Assembly: GCA_964406005.1 (NCBI GenBank)
Contig: CAYOPZ010000005.1
Coordinates: 1 to 64,000 of the forward strand
Source of the DNA: CAYOPZ01 sp964406005
GTDB lineage: Bacteria > Bacteroidota > Bacteroidia > Bacteroidales > SM23-62
Length of the DNA: 64,000 nucleotides
Reading direction: 5' to 3'
Position numbers and translations under genes: made by a program. Below the pieces are notes generated by a model. It worked only from the letters and a program-made list of their open reading frames with translations. It did not search any database and had not been told where the DNA came from. Shown piece after piece: positions 24,679 to 33,185 of the stretch (its first letter is position 1; the number at the start of each line of letters is the position of its first letter).

Positions 24679-26929
24679 AGGTATGCGTATACTTGATTAT
24701 TATGGTCTTATTGTCGAACGCCGGATTGCCCGGTATCAGGTTCCTGTCCTTAAAGCCGCGCAAATCGTTATATACAAGGTACAAATCATTGCCTTCCCGC
24801 GGATTGTACCTCAACCGGAAGTTTCCCACGAATTCATCATCAGTGTTTACATACTGGGCAAGTACGCTGGCAGATAACTTTGTGCTGATCATTATCTGCG
24901 CATTCATATTGATTGAATGTATATTGAGAAGGTTATTCGATACTCTGTCAGGAAAGACAATATGATTTAATTCGTAACCGGGAGAGAGTATGAAGCTGGA
25001 TGAAAAATTGAGGTTGAATTCAGCCTCAATACCCATTCTTTTTCCGTCATAGAATTGACCCCCGTACAGGTTGCCCCTGACTGAAACCCGTTTTGATTCC
25101 GAGGTTCCGATTCTGGCCTGAACACCTGTAAATTTGTAATCTGCTGCTCCGATCACAATGCTGTCTGATAAATGAAAAGGGAACAGTACACCTTCCTGCT
25201 GCATTTCCAGTGAGACTTCTGCATGGATACCCTTCTTCGTATTGAGTTCAAATCCCGGAGATATCTGCATTGATTCAAGGTTCCCGTCGTCAAGTCTTGA
25301 ATACCGTTCACCCCTAACATTGATGTTGTAATTGAAAAATTTTGATTGCTCCCCCGGGATCCAACCGTACAATAACAGGCCACTTATTCCCTGCACGTCG
25401 TTGCGCCTTACAAATCCGATTCCGGGATTGAATTTGAGCCCTGTATGAGTGTAGTTCAATTGATAGGCAAATCCTTCCTCCGACCTGCGCTCCCAGTTGA
25501 CCAAAATAAAAGACGGATCGAGAGATGAGAATTCACTGTCAATCCGGTCATCATAACTCTGGGCCCATTTGACATTTAAATAATCATCCCCGAAAAGTCT
25601 GAATATCCCGTCAACGCCGTATGAAATATTATGCTCCCCGGTCGTTCCTATACGGGAAGTAATGATCCCTCCCACATAGGAATTGGAATTGATCACCTGC
25701 CGCCTCATTCTCATCACGCCGAAATTCTCACTTGATATGTCCTCATGTGCTTCTGTCTGCATATCCAGGAAACCCATGTCCCAGTTCCCAATCCTTCCCG
25801 TAAGCCTGGCCCCTCCAAATATCCTTATCTGTTCGCCCCTGACCAATCCGATGTTCCTGGAGTAAAACAGGTTGTCGGAACGCCCTCCCAGACTGAAATC
25901 AAACAAGCTGGATCTCTCCTGAAAGAATTTCCTCTTTTCAGGGAAGAAAAGAGAATACCTGGTCAGGTTCACCTGCTGGTTATCCGCTTCGACCTGGGCA
26001 AAATCCGTATTGGCCGTAAGATCCAGTGTCAGGTTACTGTTTATATTGTATTTTACATCAAGACCTGCATCATATTCGGGATGATCTTCCCTTACGTACT
26101 GCGTCTCATCTTCATTTACCGTCCAATCGCGGGACAATCCGCCGATCACGTAAGGTGATATATAAACCGGCCTGGAAGGCACGGCCCCTTCAATTTCAAT
26201 TTTCTGAGCCAGCGATGGCTTGCTGGTGGCCGTAAATCCGTACTTCGGATCGATGGACGGATAGGTGTCGGTTTCGTTGTTTGCACTGATACTGCGGCTT
26301 ATGATGAGTCCCATTACAGCCACATTGTTTTCCGGTTTGAACTTCAGGCTTGAAAAGGGGATCCTCATTTCCACATACCATCCCTGATCATCCCTTGTTG
26401 TTTTAACATCCCAGAAAGTATTCCAGCTGAGATTCATCCAGCTGAATCCTCCTGGACCTCCGCCGCCACCCGCAGCATCATTGGAAATGGCGTAATCGGT
26501 CCGCAGCCCTGTCGGCGTCGTGAAGAATGCCAATCCATTCTCGTTATCGTTATAGGAATCAAGCACAATCCCCAATGCATCGTATCCAAAAAGCCTCTCG
26601 TCCCTTTTCTTTGATGCCGCAAAAATCCTGGATGCGTCTTCCATGTACAGGCTTGCCCCTACCCAAAGGTATTCATCGTCATAACCTATCCTCACATCGC
26701 TGATTTCCGATGGCCGGTTGCCGAAATTCGGCCTGTGCATGGTCAATGGGAAATCATTGAGGGATTTCCAGGCCGCCTCATCCGGAACACCGTCAAATTC
26801 GACTGCAGATGTCAGCCTTTGAATCCTGACCGTTTCCTGGCCTGACAAATTATTTTGAAAAAACAACCATAAAACCAGCAATAAATATTTGAAGATACAC
26901 GTATTCAATCTAAATGATAATTTTCCCAT
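24668..26929 (-). CDS. DUF5916 outer-membrane barrel protein with CBM9-like domain
   Basis: 753 residues from the ATG at 26929, which begins a clean signal peptide (hydrophobic stretch then SGQ). An in-frame ATG at 27004 would add 25 non-signal residues and is less likely. Residues about 35-215 form a carbohydrate-binding family 9/DOMON-like beta sandwich (EFDGVPDEAAWKSL, YDDEYLWVGASLY). The rest (about 225-753) is the DUF5916 region: repeated amphipathic strands typical of an outer-membrane barrel, ending in a Lys after an aromatic strand (HTFIK). The family is widespread in Bacteroidota and its function is not established; nearby sugar genes are not in the same operon. The 3' end overlaps the lipoprotein gene by 11 bases. 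Confidence 0.85.
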   Translation of the reverse strand: MGKLSFRLNTCIFKYLLLVLWLFFQNNLSGQETVRIQRLTSAVEFDGVPDEAAWKSLNDFPLTMHRPNFGNRPSEISDVRIGYDDEYLWVGASLYMEDASRIFAASKKRDERLFGYDALGIVLDSYNDNENGLAFFTTPTGLRTDYAISNDAAGGGGGPGGFSWMNLSWNTFWDVKTTRDDQGWYVEMRIPFSSLKFKPENNVAVMGLIISRSISANNETDTYPSIDPKYGFTATSKPSLAQKIEIEGAVPSRPVYISPYVIGGLSRDWTVNEDETQYVREDHPEYDAGLDVKYNINSNLTLDLTANTDFAQVEADNQQVNLTRYSLFFPEKRKFFQERSSLFDFSLGGRSDNLFYSRNIGLVRGEQIRIFGGARLTGRIGNWDMGFLDMQTEAHEDISSENFGVMRMRRQVINSNSYVGGIITSRIGTTGEHNISYGVDGIFRLFGDDYLNVKWAQSYDDRIDSEFSSLDPSFILVNWERRSEEGFAYQLNYTHTGLKFNPGIGFVRRNDVQGISGLLLYGWIPGEQSKFFNYNINVRGERYSRLDDGNLESMQISPGFELNTKKGIHAEVSLEMQQEGVLFPFHLSDSIVIGAADYKFTGVQARIGTSESKRVSVRGNLYGGQFYDGKRMGIEAEFNLNFSSSFILSPGYELNHIVFPDRVSNNLLNIHSINMNAQIMISTKLSASVLAQYVNTDDEFVGNFRLRYNPREGNDLYLVYNDLRGFKDRNLIPGNPAFDNKTIIIKYTHTFIK

Positions 26930-27296
26930 TGTCTTTGATATTGTTGATTTATGACCGGGTTTTATGAATTCGGTTCCCTTTGGTAATGAGTGAAAACCTG
27001 ACAAACGAACAATAAACTGAAATTAAATATAATCTATAATTTTATAAAAGCTTTGGCCCGAATATGAAAACAACATCAAAATATTTAGACGCTCCCGGAT
27101 GACAAGGGTTTAATAGGATCGAGTATAATTTTTTCCCGTTTTTAACAAAAACCGGTACAGGCGTTTCGCACTGCAGTGAAATAAAACGACAGAAGGATTT
27201 GAGAAAATAATTATAATTTTAACATGAAGCGCATCTTAACTCAGCATCCACATTAATGGGGCAGGTTCAATACTTAAACGTTACAATAATACAACG
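26930..27296. other. Divergent intergenic region, no gene seen
   Basis: An AT-rich 367-base stretch between the divergent starts of the DUF5916 gene and the NmrA-like gene. It must hold both promoters, but no convincing TTTG/TAnnTTTG pair stands out. A short imperfect hairpin (CCGTTTTT / AAAAACCGG) lies at about 27137-27155. No coding pattern seen. Confidence 0.5.
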
Positions 27297-28133
27297 ATGA
27301 AAATTCTCGTAATCGGAGCAAGCGGATTGCTGGCCCGGCCGGTGATCCGGAAACTGGATGAAGCCGGATTTCAGCTGAGGCTGTTTTCCCGCAGTGTAAA
27401 TCCTTCCATGTTTAACAAAGACCATGAGATTGTCCGGGGCGATCTCTTCAACCGTTCCGATCTCGAAAAGGCCGTGGATGGCTGTGATGCCATTCATATC
27501 TCCGTTTCAACGGCCGATGAGCATAAATCAACCGGGGCCATCGTGAATGTGGCAATACAGAAACAGGTCAAGCTGATCGGCATTGTATCGGGGTGCACCG
27601 TTTCGGAAGAGAACCGGTGGTTTCCATTCATCGACAGGAAGTTCCTGGCCGAACAGCTTGTCATAAACAGCGGGATACCTTACCTGATATTCAGGCCGAC
27701 ATGGTTCTTCGAATCCCTTGAATTAATGGTCAGGAACGGTAAAGCCACGGTCCTGGGCAGGCAGCCCAATCCTTATCACTGGGTTGCAGCCGATGACCTG
27801 GGGAGCATGGCAGCCAACGCCTATTCGGGGGAAGAGGCGAAAAACGGCATTTACTACATCTACGGGCCGGAAAAGTGCCTGATGAAAGATATGCTTGAAA
27901 AATATTGCAGGATCATGCACCCTGGGATCAGGAAAGTTTCGGTCACCCCGATTCCCATATTAAAAATAATTGCCTTTCTGACCGGAAAGAAGGAGCTCCG
28001 TAATGCAACGGCCCTCTTCTCCTATTTTCAAAAGGTCGGGGAACCGGAGATCCCTTCCGAAAAGCTTTCGGCGCTGGGCGAACCCCGAATTGATTTTAAA
28101 AGGTGGGTCGAATTGAAAAAACAGGGAGGATGA
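27297..28133 (+). CDS. NmrA-like/atypical SDR NAD(P)-binding protein
   Basis: 278 residues with an N-terminal Rossmann fold: ILVIGASGLLARPVIRKL contains the GxxGxxA/G dinucleotide motif, followed by RGDLFNRSDLEKAVDGCDA, the typical second half of an atypical short-chain dehydrogenase. No YxxxK catalytic pair is evident, which favours the NmrA/complex-I-assembly-like group: redox sensors or reductases of unknown substrate. It stands alone between a divergent gene and a 303-base gap. Confidence 0.8.
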   Translation: MKILVIGASGLLARPVIRKLDEAGFQLRLFSRSVNPSMFNKDHEIVRGDLFNRSDLEKAVDGCDAIHISVSTADEHKSTGAIVNVAIQKQVKLIGIVSGCTVSEENRWFPFIDRKFLAEQLVINSGIPYLIFRPTWFFESLELMVRNGKATVLGRQPNPYHWVAADDLGSMAANAYSGEEAKNGIYYIYGPEKCLMKDMLEKYCRIMHPGIRKVSVTPIPILKIIAFLTGKKELRNATALFSYFQKVGEPEIPSEKLSALGEPRIDFKRWVELKKQGG

Positions 28134-28436
28134 ACAGGGGATATGTTTCCGAATCCCTGACATGTAAACGCAAAGTACTGGCTGCCTGAGCATCGTTTAC
28201 CCGCAGGAAGAATACGATACATTGTCCTGGCAGAGGCGGATATCATGGAACCGGGGCGGCTGAAAAGTCAGGTTTTTCTGATCCCGGTAATTCAACAAGA
28301 GCCGATCACACGGTTCGAAATTACGATTGAACGTATTAAAATAACTTCCTTAAACCATTGCCATAAATAAAAACAATTTGTAACTTAATTATTTGTTCCT
28401 TAATTATCAACCAGTACCAATTCAAAAAAATGAGAA
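28134..28436. other. Intergenic region, no gene seen
   Basis: 303 bases. The first half has mixed composition without a convincing reading frame. The second half is AT-rich and probably holds the promoter of the MEDS gene: TTTG at 28377-28380 is followed 20 bases later by TAATTATC (28401), a weak fit to the Bacteroidota promoter. Confidence 0.4.
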
Positions 28437-29048
28437 ATGTGTGAAAAAAACAATCATGTAAATCTGGGATTTACTTCAGAAAAGTTTCCGGCAGGTACTC
28501 ACATGTGCTTAATCTATAACAATGAAGATGAAAGAGCAAAGATAATATCACAATTTCTTGAATCAGGTGTAAATAAAGAAGAAAAGGTATCATATTTTGC
28601 ATATTCAATGAATAAGGCAGAAATGATCAATTGGCTTGATGAGCAAGGAGTTACAATATCGGAAACTGATATTGATGTTTTAAATACAAGTGCCGTATAC
28701 TGTCCTTCCGGAAAATTTGTTCCTGAGGTTATGCTTGATAATTTGAAAAGCTTTTATAATAGCTCAATCGAAAACGGTTACCGGGCTTCACGGGTGAGCG
28801 GTGAAATGATATGGGCCTTGGATAACATACCTGGCTCAAACAGACTAATGGAGTATGAAGCATTGGTGAACCAGGTATTGGAAACCCATCCTGTAACGGC
28901 AATTTGCCAGTATGATGCAACTAAATTTGATGGAGCAACCATTCTGGATTGTTTGAAAGTGCATCCTTATATGATCGTTGGGAGACAAATAGTGAAAAAT
29001 CCTTATTTCCTGGATCCTCAGGAATACCTGGAAGAGATAAATTCATAG
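28437..29048 (+). CDS. MEDS-domain sensory protein
   Basis: 203 residues consisting almost wholly of a MEDS (methanogen/methylotroph DcmR sensory) domain: FPAGTHMCLIYNNEDER at the start, then the conserved core with GYRASRVSGEMIWAL and VTAICQYDATKFDG. MEDS domains occur as stand-alone or kinase-linked sensors, probably of small organic ligands. The gene ends 2 bases before the hybrid kinase at 29051, so the two probably form a split sensor-kinase pair. Base composition is clearly more AT-rich than in the flanking genes, as for its partner. Confidence 0.88.
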   Translation: MCEKNNHVNLGFTSEKFPAGTHMCLIYNNEDERAKIISQFLESGVNKEEKVSYFAYSMNKAEMINWLDEQGVTISETDIDVLNTSAVYCPSGKFVPEVMLDNLKSFYNSSIENGYRASRVSGEMIWALDNIPGSNRLMEYEALVNQVLETHPVTAICQYDATKFDGATILDCLKVHPYMIVGRQIVKNPYFLDPQEYLEEINS

Positions 29049-29050
29049 AG

Positions 29051-30769
29051 ATGCCGGGTGATCAATCTCCGAAAGAACATATACGTGTTTTAAATCAGAT
29101 AATTACGTTTGAGAGTGCAATTCATGCCATTCCGTTCGGCGAGAAACTGGTGGAATTCATGCTCCATGCCATTAAGACCATTACAAAAGTAAATCAATGC
29201 AACATATGCCTGCAATTATTGAAGAAACCTCTGGGTAATTTGAATGATGAAAAATGCATGAAATGCAATTTTTTCAGCAATCCAGGTGAATATCCATGCC
29301 TTCTGGAGGGAAATAAAGACATAAAGATCATACCGGTAGCAACATTATTTAATCAATATGCATGTATTGTATTGAAATCAAGTTCTTTATTTCCAGAACC
29401 ACTGTTGGCGGCACTACATAATTTTTCAAACACCTTCGCCATTACAATTGAAAATCATATTCAAAGAAGCAGATTAGAAAAAATGAATGAAGAACTTGTA
29501 TTGCATCGTGACAATCTGGAAAAACAGGTAGACATAAGAGCAGGTGAATTAAAAAGACAAAATGAAGAATATGCCGCACTTAATGAAGAATACAAAGCAC
29601 AAAATGAGAAGTTGATATCTGCCAAGGAAAAAGCTGAAGAATCCGACAGGCTGAAATCTGCTTTTTTAACAAACATGAGTCATGAAATACGTACTCCAAT
29701 GAACGGGATACTTGGTTTTGCCAACTTGTTGAAAAAGCCGAAATTATCCGGTGAGCAACAGCAAATATATATAAGCATGATCCTGCAAAGTGGTGACCGG
29801 ATGCTGAACATTATAAACGATCTGGTTGATATATCGAAAGTTGAATCGGGACAGATGGAAACAGATGTTTCCGAAGTGAATATAATTGAGCAATTGAAAT
29901 ATGTTTATGACTTTTTTAAGTCTGAGGCAGAAAGCAAAGGTTTGCATCTTTCATGCTTTAATGAATTCAAACAAAAGAAAATTATAATAATAACAGATAA
30001 AGAAAAGCTATTAAGGATACTTACAAACCTGATAAAAAATGCCATTAAATTTACAAACAGAGGCAGCATAGAATTTGGATTTAAACTCCATGAGAATTTT
30101 ATTGAATTCATTGTAAAAGATACAGGTATTGGTATTAATAAGGGAGAACAAAAGCTGATATTTAATCGTTTTGTGCAGGCAAACTCTGAAATTTCAAAAA
30201 ATTATGAAGGAGCTGGCCTGGGCTTGTCAATTACAAAAGCCTATATTGAAATGCTGGGAGGAGATATAAGGGTATATTCCAGGCCAAACAAAGGATCAAC
30301 ATTTTATTTTACCTTACCACTCCGGGAAGATATTAATCATGAGATAGAAAATGCTTTTCCTAAGGAAGATATAAATACCTCGTTTGACTGGAAAGATAAA
30401 CAAATACTTATTGTTGAAGATGATAATACAAGCAGGTTATTGTTTAAGGAAGCATTTAAAATAACAAAGGTAAAATTAATAGAAGCCCGTAATGGTATTG
30501 AAGCAATAGAGATTTGCAGGAGAATACCTCAACTGGATTTGGTACTGTTGGACATAAAAATGCCTGAAATGAATGGTTACGAGGCAATAAGTGAAATACG
30601 GAAATTCAATAAAAAATTACCTATTATTGCCCAGACTGCATATGCTTTACAAGGGGAAAAAGAAAGATGCCTGAATGCCGGATGCGATGATTTTATATCA
30701 AAACCAATAAATAGGGAAGATTTAATATTAAAAGTCAATAAATACTTGGAATACAGGCATAGTCGATAG
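29051..30769 (+). CDS. Hybrid histidine kinase (GAF-like-HisKA-HATPase-REC), partner of MEDS protein
   Basis: 572 residues from the ATG at 29051. An earlier in-frame ATG (28949) lies inside the MEDS gene and would add 34 residues of unlike sequence. N-terminal GAF-like sensor (about 1-135) with CNIC, CMKC and another Cys before LLEG, which could bind a metal or cluster. Coiled coil (about 145-195), HisKA with MSHEIRTPMN (His211), HATPase_c (about 310-430; DTGIGI, GAGLGLSI) and REC (about 448-568; VEDDN, LDIKMPEMNG, SKPI). All relay residues are present. Cytosolic; input probably comes partly from the MEDS protein. AT-rich: 29641-29700 has 22 G+C in 60 bases, against 35 in 60 at 9601-9660. Confidence 0.92.
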   Translation: MPGDQSPKEHIRVLNQIITFESAIHAIPFGEKLVEFMLHAIKTITKVNQCNICLQLLKKPLGNLNDEKCMKCNFFSNPGEYPCLLEGNKDIKIIPVATLFNQYACIVLKSSSLFPEPLLAALHNFSNTFAITIENHIQRSRLEKMNEELVLHRDNLEKQVDIRAGELKRQNEEYAALNEEYKAQNEKLISAKEKAEESDRLKSAFLTNMSHEIRTPMNGILGFANLLKKPKLSGEQQQIYISMILQSGDRMLNIINDLVDISKVESGQMETDVSEVNIIEQLKYVYDFFKSEAESKGLHLSCFNEFKQKKIIIITDKEKLLRILTNLIKNAIKFTNRGSIEFGFKLHENFIEFIVKDTGIGINKGEQKLIFNRFVQANSEISKNYEGAGLGLSITKAYIEMLGGDIRVYSRPNKGSTFYFTLPLREDINHEIENAFPKEDINTSFDWKDKQILIVEDDNTSRLLFKEAFKITKVKLIEARNGIEAIEICRRIPQLDLVLLDIKMPEMNGYEAISEIRKFNKKLPIIAQTAYALQGEKERCLNAGCDDFISKPINREDLILKVNKYLEYRHSR

Positions 30770-30840
30770 AACATTATATCCGTTAAGCATTGAGGGTTCT
30801 TAATTGAAGATGAGAGGCTGATTTTTTGCCTTTCTCAGCA

Positions 30841-30876
30841 TTAACCGGTGAGAAACATTTTTGTCTAACCGGTTAA
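30841..30876 (+). promoter_or_regulatory. Inverted repeat TTAACCGG/CCGGTTAA ahead of lipoprotein gene
   Basis: TTAACCGG at 30841-30848 pairs with CCGGTTAA at 30869-30876. The second arm sits in a perfect 10-bp palindrome, TAACCGGTTA (30866-30875). It ends 10 bases before the ATG at 30887, so it could be an operator or a leader hairpin. Confidence 0.3.
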
Positions 30877-30886
30877 AATCCACATC

Positions 30887-32164
30887 ATGAGAACCCCTAT
30901 CCTTTTAATGGCCTGTTTCATGACGGCCATTCTGATCTCCTGCCAGAAAGATATGCCTGAACCCGGCAGGGAAACCGGCAGCCTTCACCTTGACATCGGA
31001 ATGTCGATGAGCATTCATGAGGTAAGCTGCAAATTCAAGTCGATTCCGGAGACGGACGATTTCAGGGTCACCGTTTATAAGGCGGATGGCGCGGTGGTAA
31101 TGGCATTTGACAGCGCTTCGGCCATTCCCGATACCATCGAGCTCGAAACAGGGAATTATTATGCCGAGGCGCATTCCGATAACGACCTTCCGGCTGCCTT
31201 TGAGAATCCGTATTATTCCGGTGTATCGGATATATTCACCATCAACAGCAACAGTCAACAGTCTGTTCTGGTGAATTGCACCCTGGCCAACACCATGGTT
31301 TCGGTGGGATACACCGATAATGTCAGGGACGGTTTCACGGATTATTCGACAACCGTGTCATCTGAACTGGATTCACTGGTATTTTCAAAGGATGAGACCA
31401 GGACAGGCTATTTCAGGACACTGCCGCTTGAAATCAGGGTCGAGCTGAGCTACCGGCTGCCCGGCGGATCGGATTCCGTTAAATTCCTGTCCGGCCAGAT
31501 ACCGGCCCCGCTTCCGAACAGGCACTACGAGATCCTTGTGGATGCTTCCGTTAATGCAGGCATGGCGAGTTTCCAGGTGCTGCTGGATTCATCGGCAGCA
31601 CCCGTGGAACTCATCGAAATCACAGATCAGCCAATCCCTCCCCAAAACGGTGAAATCGGGTACGGTGAATTGCTTATCACCGAGATCATGTACAACCCTA
31701 CGGCGCTTTCCGATTCGGAAGGGGAATGGTTCGAGATCCGGAACAACTCGGATCATCCGGTAAACCTTAAAAACCTTGTACTGGGAAGGGATGATGCCGA
31801 CCTGCACATCATCACCGATTCCATCGTCCTGTCACCGGACGAATTCTTCGTGTTCGAGCGCAGCCAGCAGGCAACGGATGCCGCCGGCGCCTGGGTTTAC
31901 GGTCCGGATATTCAGCTTCCTAATGCCGGGGCCGTTCTGTCGGTATACAACGAGGGCACGGAAACCGTTCCCGGTGCATTGATCTTCTCTGTAAACTACG
32001 GCGGTGCCGGTTTCCCGGACGGTGCAGGTGCATCCATAAGCCTTGACCCGGATATGCTCGATGCAGATAACGCCGTACAGGGAACATCCTGGTGCCTGTC
32101 CACATCCGTTTACAGTACGGGCGACTGCGGTACCCCCGGCGCGGTCAATGATGCCTGCCCCTAA
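30887..32164 (+). CDS. Surface lipoprotein with lamin-tail domain
   Basis: 425 residues. Lipoprotein signal peptide with lipobox ILISC (Cys19). Residues about 30-230 are beta-rich and resemble DUF4493-type adhesin-like domains (LHLDIGMSMS, then repeated strand patterns). After a short linker, about 255-420 is a lamin-tail (LTD) domain with LLITEIMYNP and GEWFEIRNNS. LTD domains in bacteria occur in surface and secreted proteins, often with nucleases or adhesins; no enzyme domain is present. Probably anchored on the outer surface, in a binding or structural role (inference). Stand-alone gene on the same strand as the DeoR regulator, 122 bases upstream of it. Confidence 0.75.
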   Translation: MRTPILLMACFMTAILISCQKDMPEPGRETGSLHLDIGMSMSIHEVSCKFKSIPETDDFRVTVYKADGAVVMAFDSASAIPDTIELETGNYYAEAHSDNDLPAAFENPYYSGVSDIFTINSNSQQSVLVNCTLANTMVSVGYTDNVRDGFTDYSTTVSSELDSLVFSKDETRTGYFRTLPLEIRVELSYRLPGGSDSVKFLSGQIPAPLPNRHYEILVDASVNAGMASFQVLLDSSAAPVELIEITDQPIPPQNGEIGYGELLITEIMYNPTALSDSEGEWFEIRNNSDHPVNLKNLVLGRDDADLHIITDSIVLSPDEFFVFERSQQATDAAGAWVYGPDIQLPNAGAVLSVYNEGTETVPGALIFSVNYGGAGFPDGAGASISLDPDMLDADNAVQGTSWCLSTSVYSTGDCGTPGAVNDACP

Positions 32165-32248
32165 GATTCAGGACATAATATCCGTTTCGTAAAAACGGCA
32201 CTGCTGCTTCCGTTGAAAAGGCTTGAAGAGAAATCCGTGGAAAAGGCT

Positions 32249-32256
32249 TAAATTTG
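32249..32256 (+). promoter_or_regulatory. Candidate -7 promoter element (TAAATTTG) for the DeoR gene
   Basis: An exact TAnnTTTG match 30 bases before the ATG at 32287. It overlaps the possible TTG start at 32254, which supports the downstream ATG. Confidence 0.4.
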
Positions 32257-32286
32257 ATCCGGGTACCGAATAAAATCCGGATCACC

Positions 32287-33051
32287 ATGCTGCCAAACCA
32301 ACGGAGAGAAAAGATCTTCGATCTGATCAGGGAAGACGGACATGCCAAGGTGCTTCAGCTGAGCAAGATATTCAAGGTAACTGAAGTTACGATCAGGCAG
32401 GACCTGGAAAAGCTTGAAAAGGACGGATACATCGTCAGGGAGCACGGCGGGGCATATCTTAAGGACGTGGGACTGAACGTAAAAAACATTACGCTTCAGA
32501 ACCAGGACAATCTTCCGGAAAAAGAAGCGATCGCCAGGAAAGCGTTCGAGCTGATCAACGACGGTGATACCATCATTCTCGATTCGGGATCCACGACGAC
32601 CGAGATCGCAAAACTTATCAACGGCAGCTTCAGGAATCTCACGGTAATTACCAACGCACTGAACATAGCCCTGATCCTGGGGGCCAGTCCTGAAATAAGC
32701 CTCGTGGTTACAGGGGGAGAGTTCAAGGCCCCCACCCTTTCCCTTACAGGGGAGAAGGCGGCGGTTTTCTTCAGTGACCTGCATGTCGACAAGCTGTTCC
32801 TGGCCACAGCGGGCATTACCCTTAAATCGGGCCTGACCTATCCGAGCATCAGTGATATCTGCGTAAAACAATCCATGATCGAATCTGCCGATGTCGTTTA
32901 CCTGGTTGCCGATTCCAGCAAAATAGGCAAAAGTTCCTTTGCCAGCCTCGGAGCTTTGTCTCTCATAGACTATATCATTACAGACCGGAAGATCAAAAAG
33001 GAAGATATCCGGATGCTGAAAAACAATGATATAAAACTGATTATTTCATAA
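32287..33051 (+). CDS. DeoR-family sugar-operon repressor
   Basis: 254 residues from the ATG at 32287. N-terminal DeoR helix-turn-helix (about 5-58; QRREKIFDLI, VTEVTIRQDLEKLEKDGYIVREHGG) and a C-terminal DeoRC sensor domain (about 75-235; IILDSGSTTTEIAK). DeoR regulators usually repress sugar-catabolic operons and release DNA on binding a sugar phosphate. The kinase-isomerase-permease-transketolase unit starts 134 bases downstream, and a 10-bp inverted repeat overlaps its promoter, so local control is likely. An upstream TTG start was rejected because it overlaps a -7 element. Confidence 0.9.
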   Translation: MLPNQRREKIFDLIREDGHAKVLQLSKIFKVTEVTIRQDLEKLEKDGYIVREHGGAYLKDVGLNVKNITLQNQDNLPEKEAIARKAFELINDGDTIILDSGSTTTEIAKLINGSFRNLTVITNALNIALILGASPEISLVVTGGEFKAPTLSLTGEKAAVFFSDLHVDKLFLATAGITLKSGLTYPSISDICVKQSMIESADVVYLVADSSKIGKSSFASLGALSLIDYIITDRKIKKEDIRMLKNNDIKLIIS

Positions 33052-33112
33052 CGGATGACATCCTGACCGGAAATACCAACTTCTGCAATACAGGAATGGT
33101 ATTTTCGAATTA

Positions 33113-33146
33113 TTTCTTTTATATTTATAAACGAAAATAAAAGAAA
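33113..33146 (+). promoter_or_regulatory. Promoter with overlapping inverted-repeat operator for sugar operon
   Basis: TTTCTTTTAT (33113-33122) and ATAAAAGAAA (33137-33146) are a perfect 10-bp inverted repeat with a 14-base spacer. A -7-like TATATTTA (33120-33127) lies inside it, and a second small inverted repeat (GAAAG...CTTTC, 33143-33159) overlaps the right arm. The arrangement suits a repressor, most likely the adjacent DeoR protein. Confidence 0.5.
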
Positions 33147-33185
33147 GTATTTTTCTTTCGATTATAAAAAAATTTTTATCATCTT

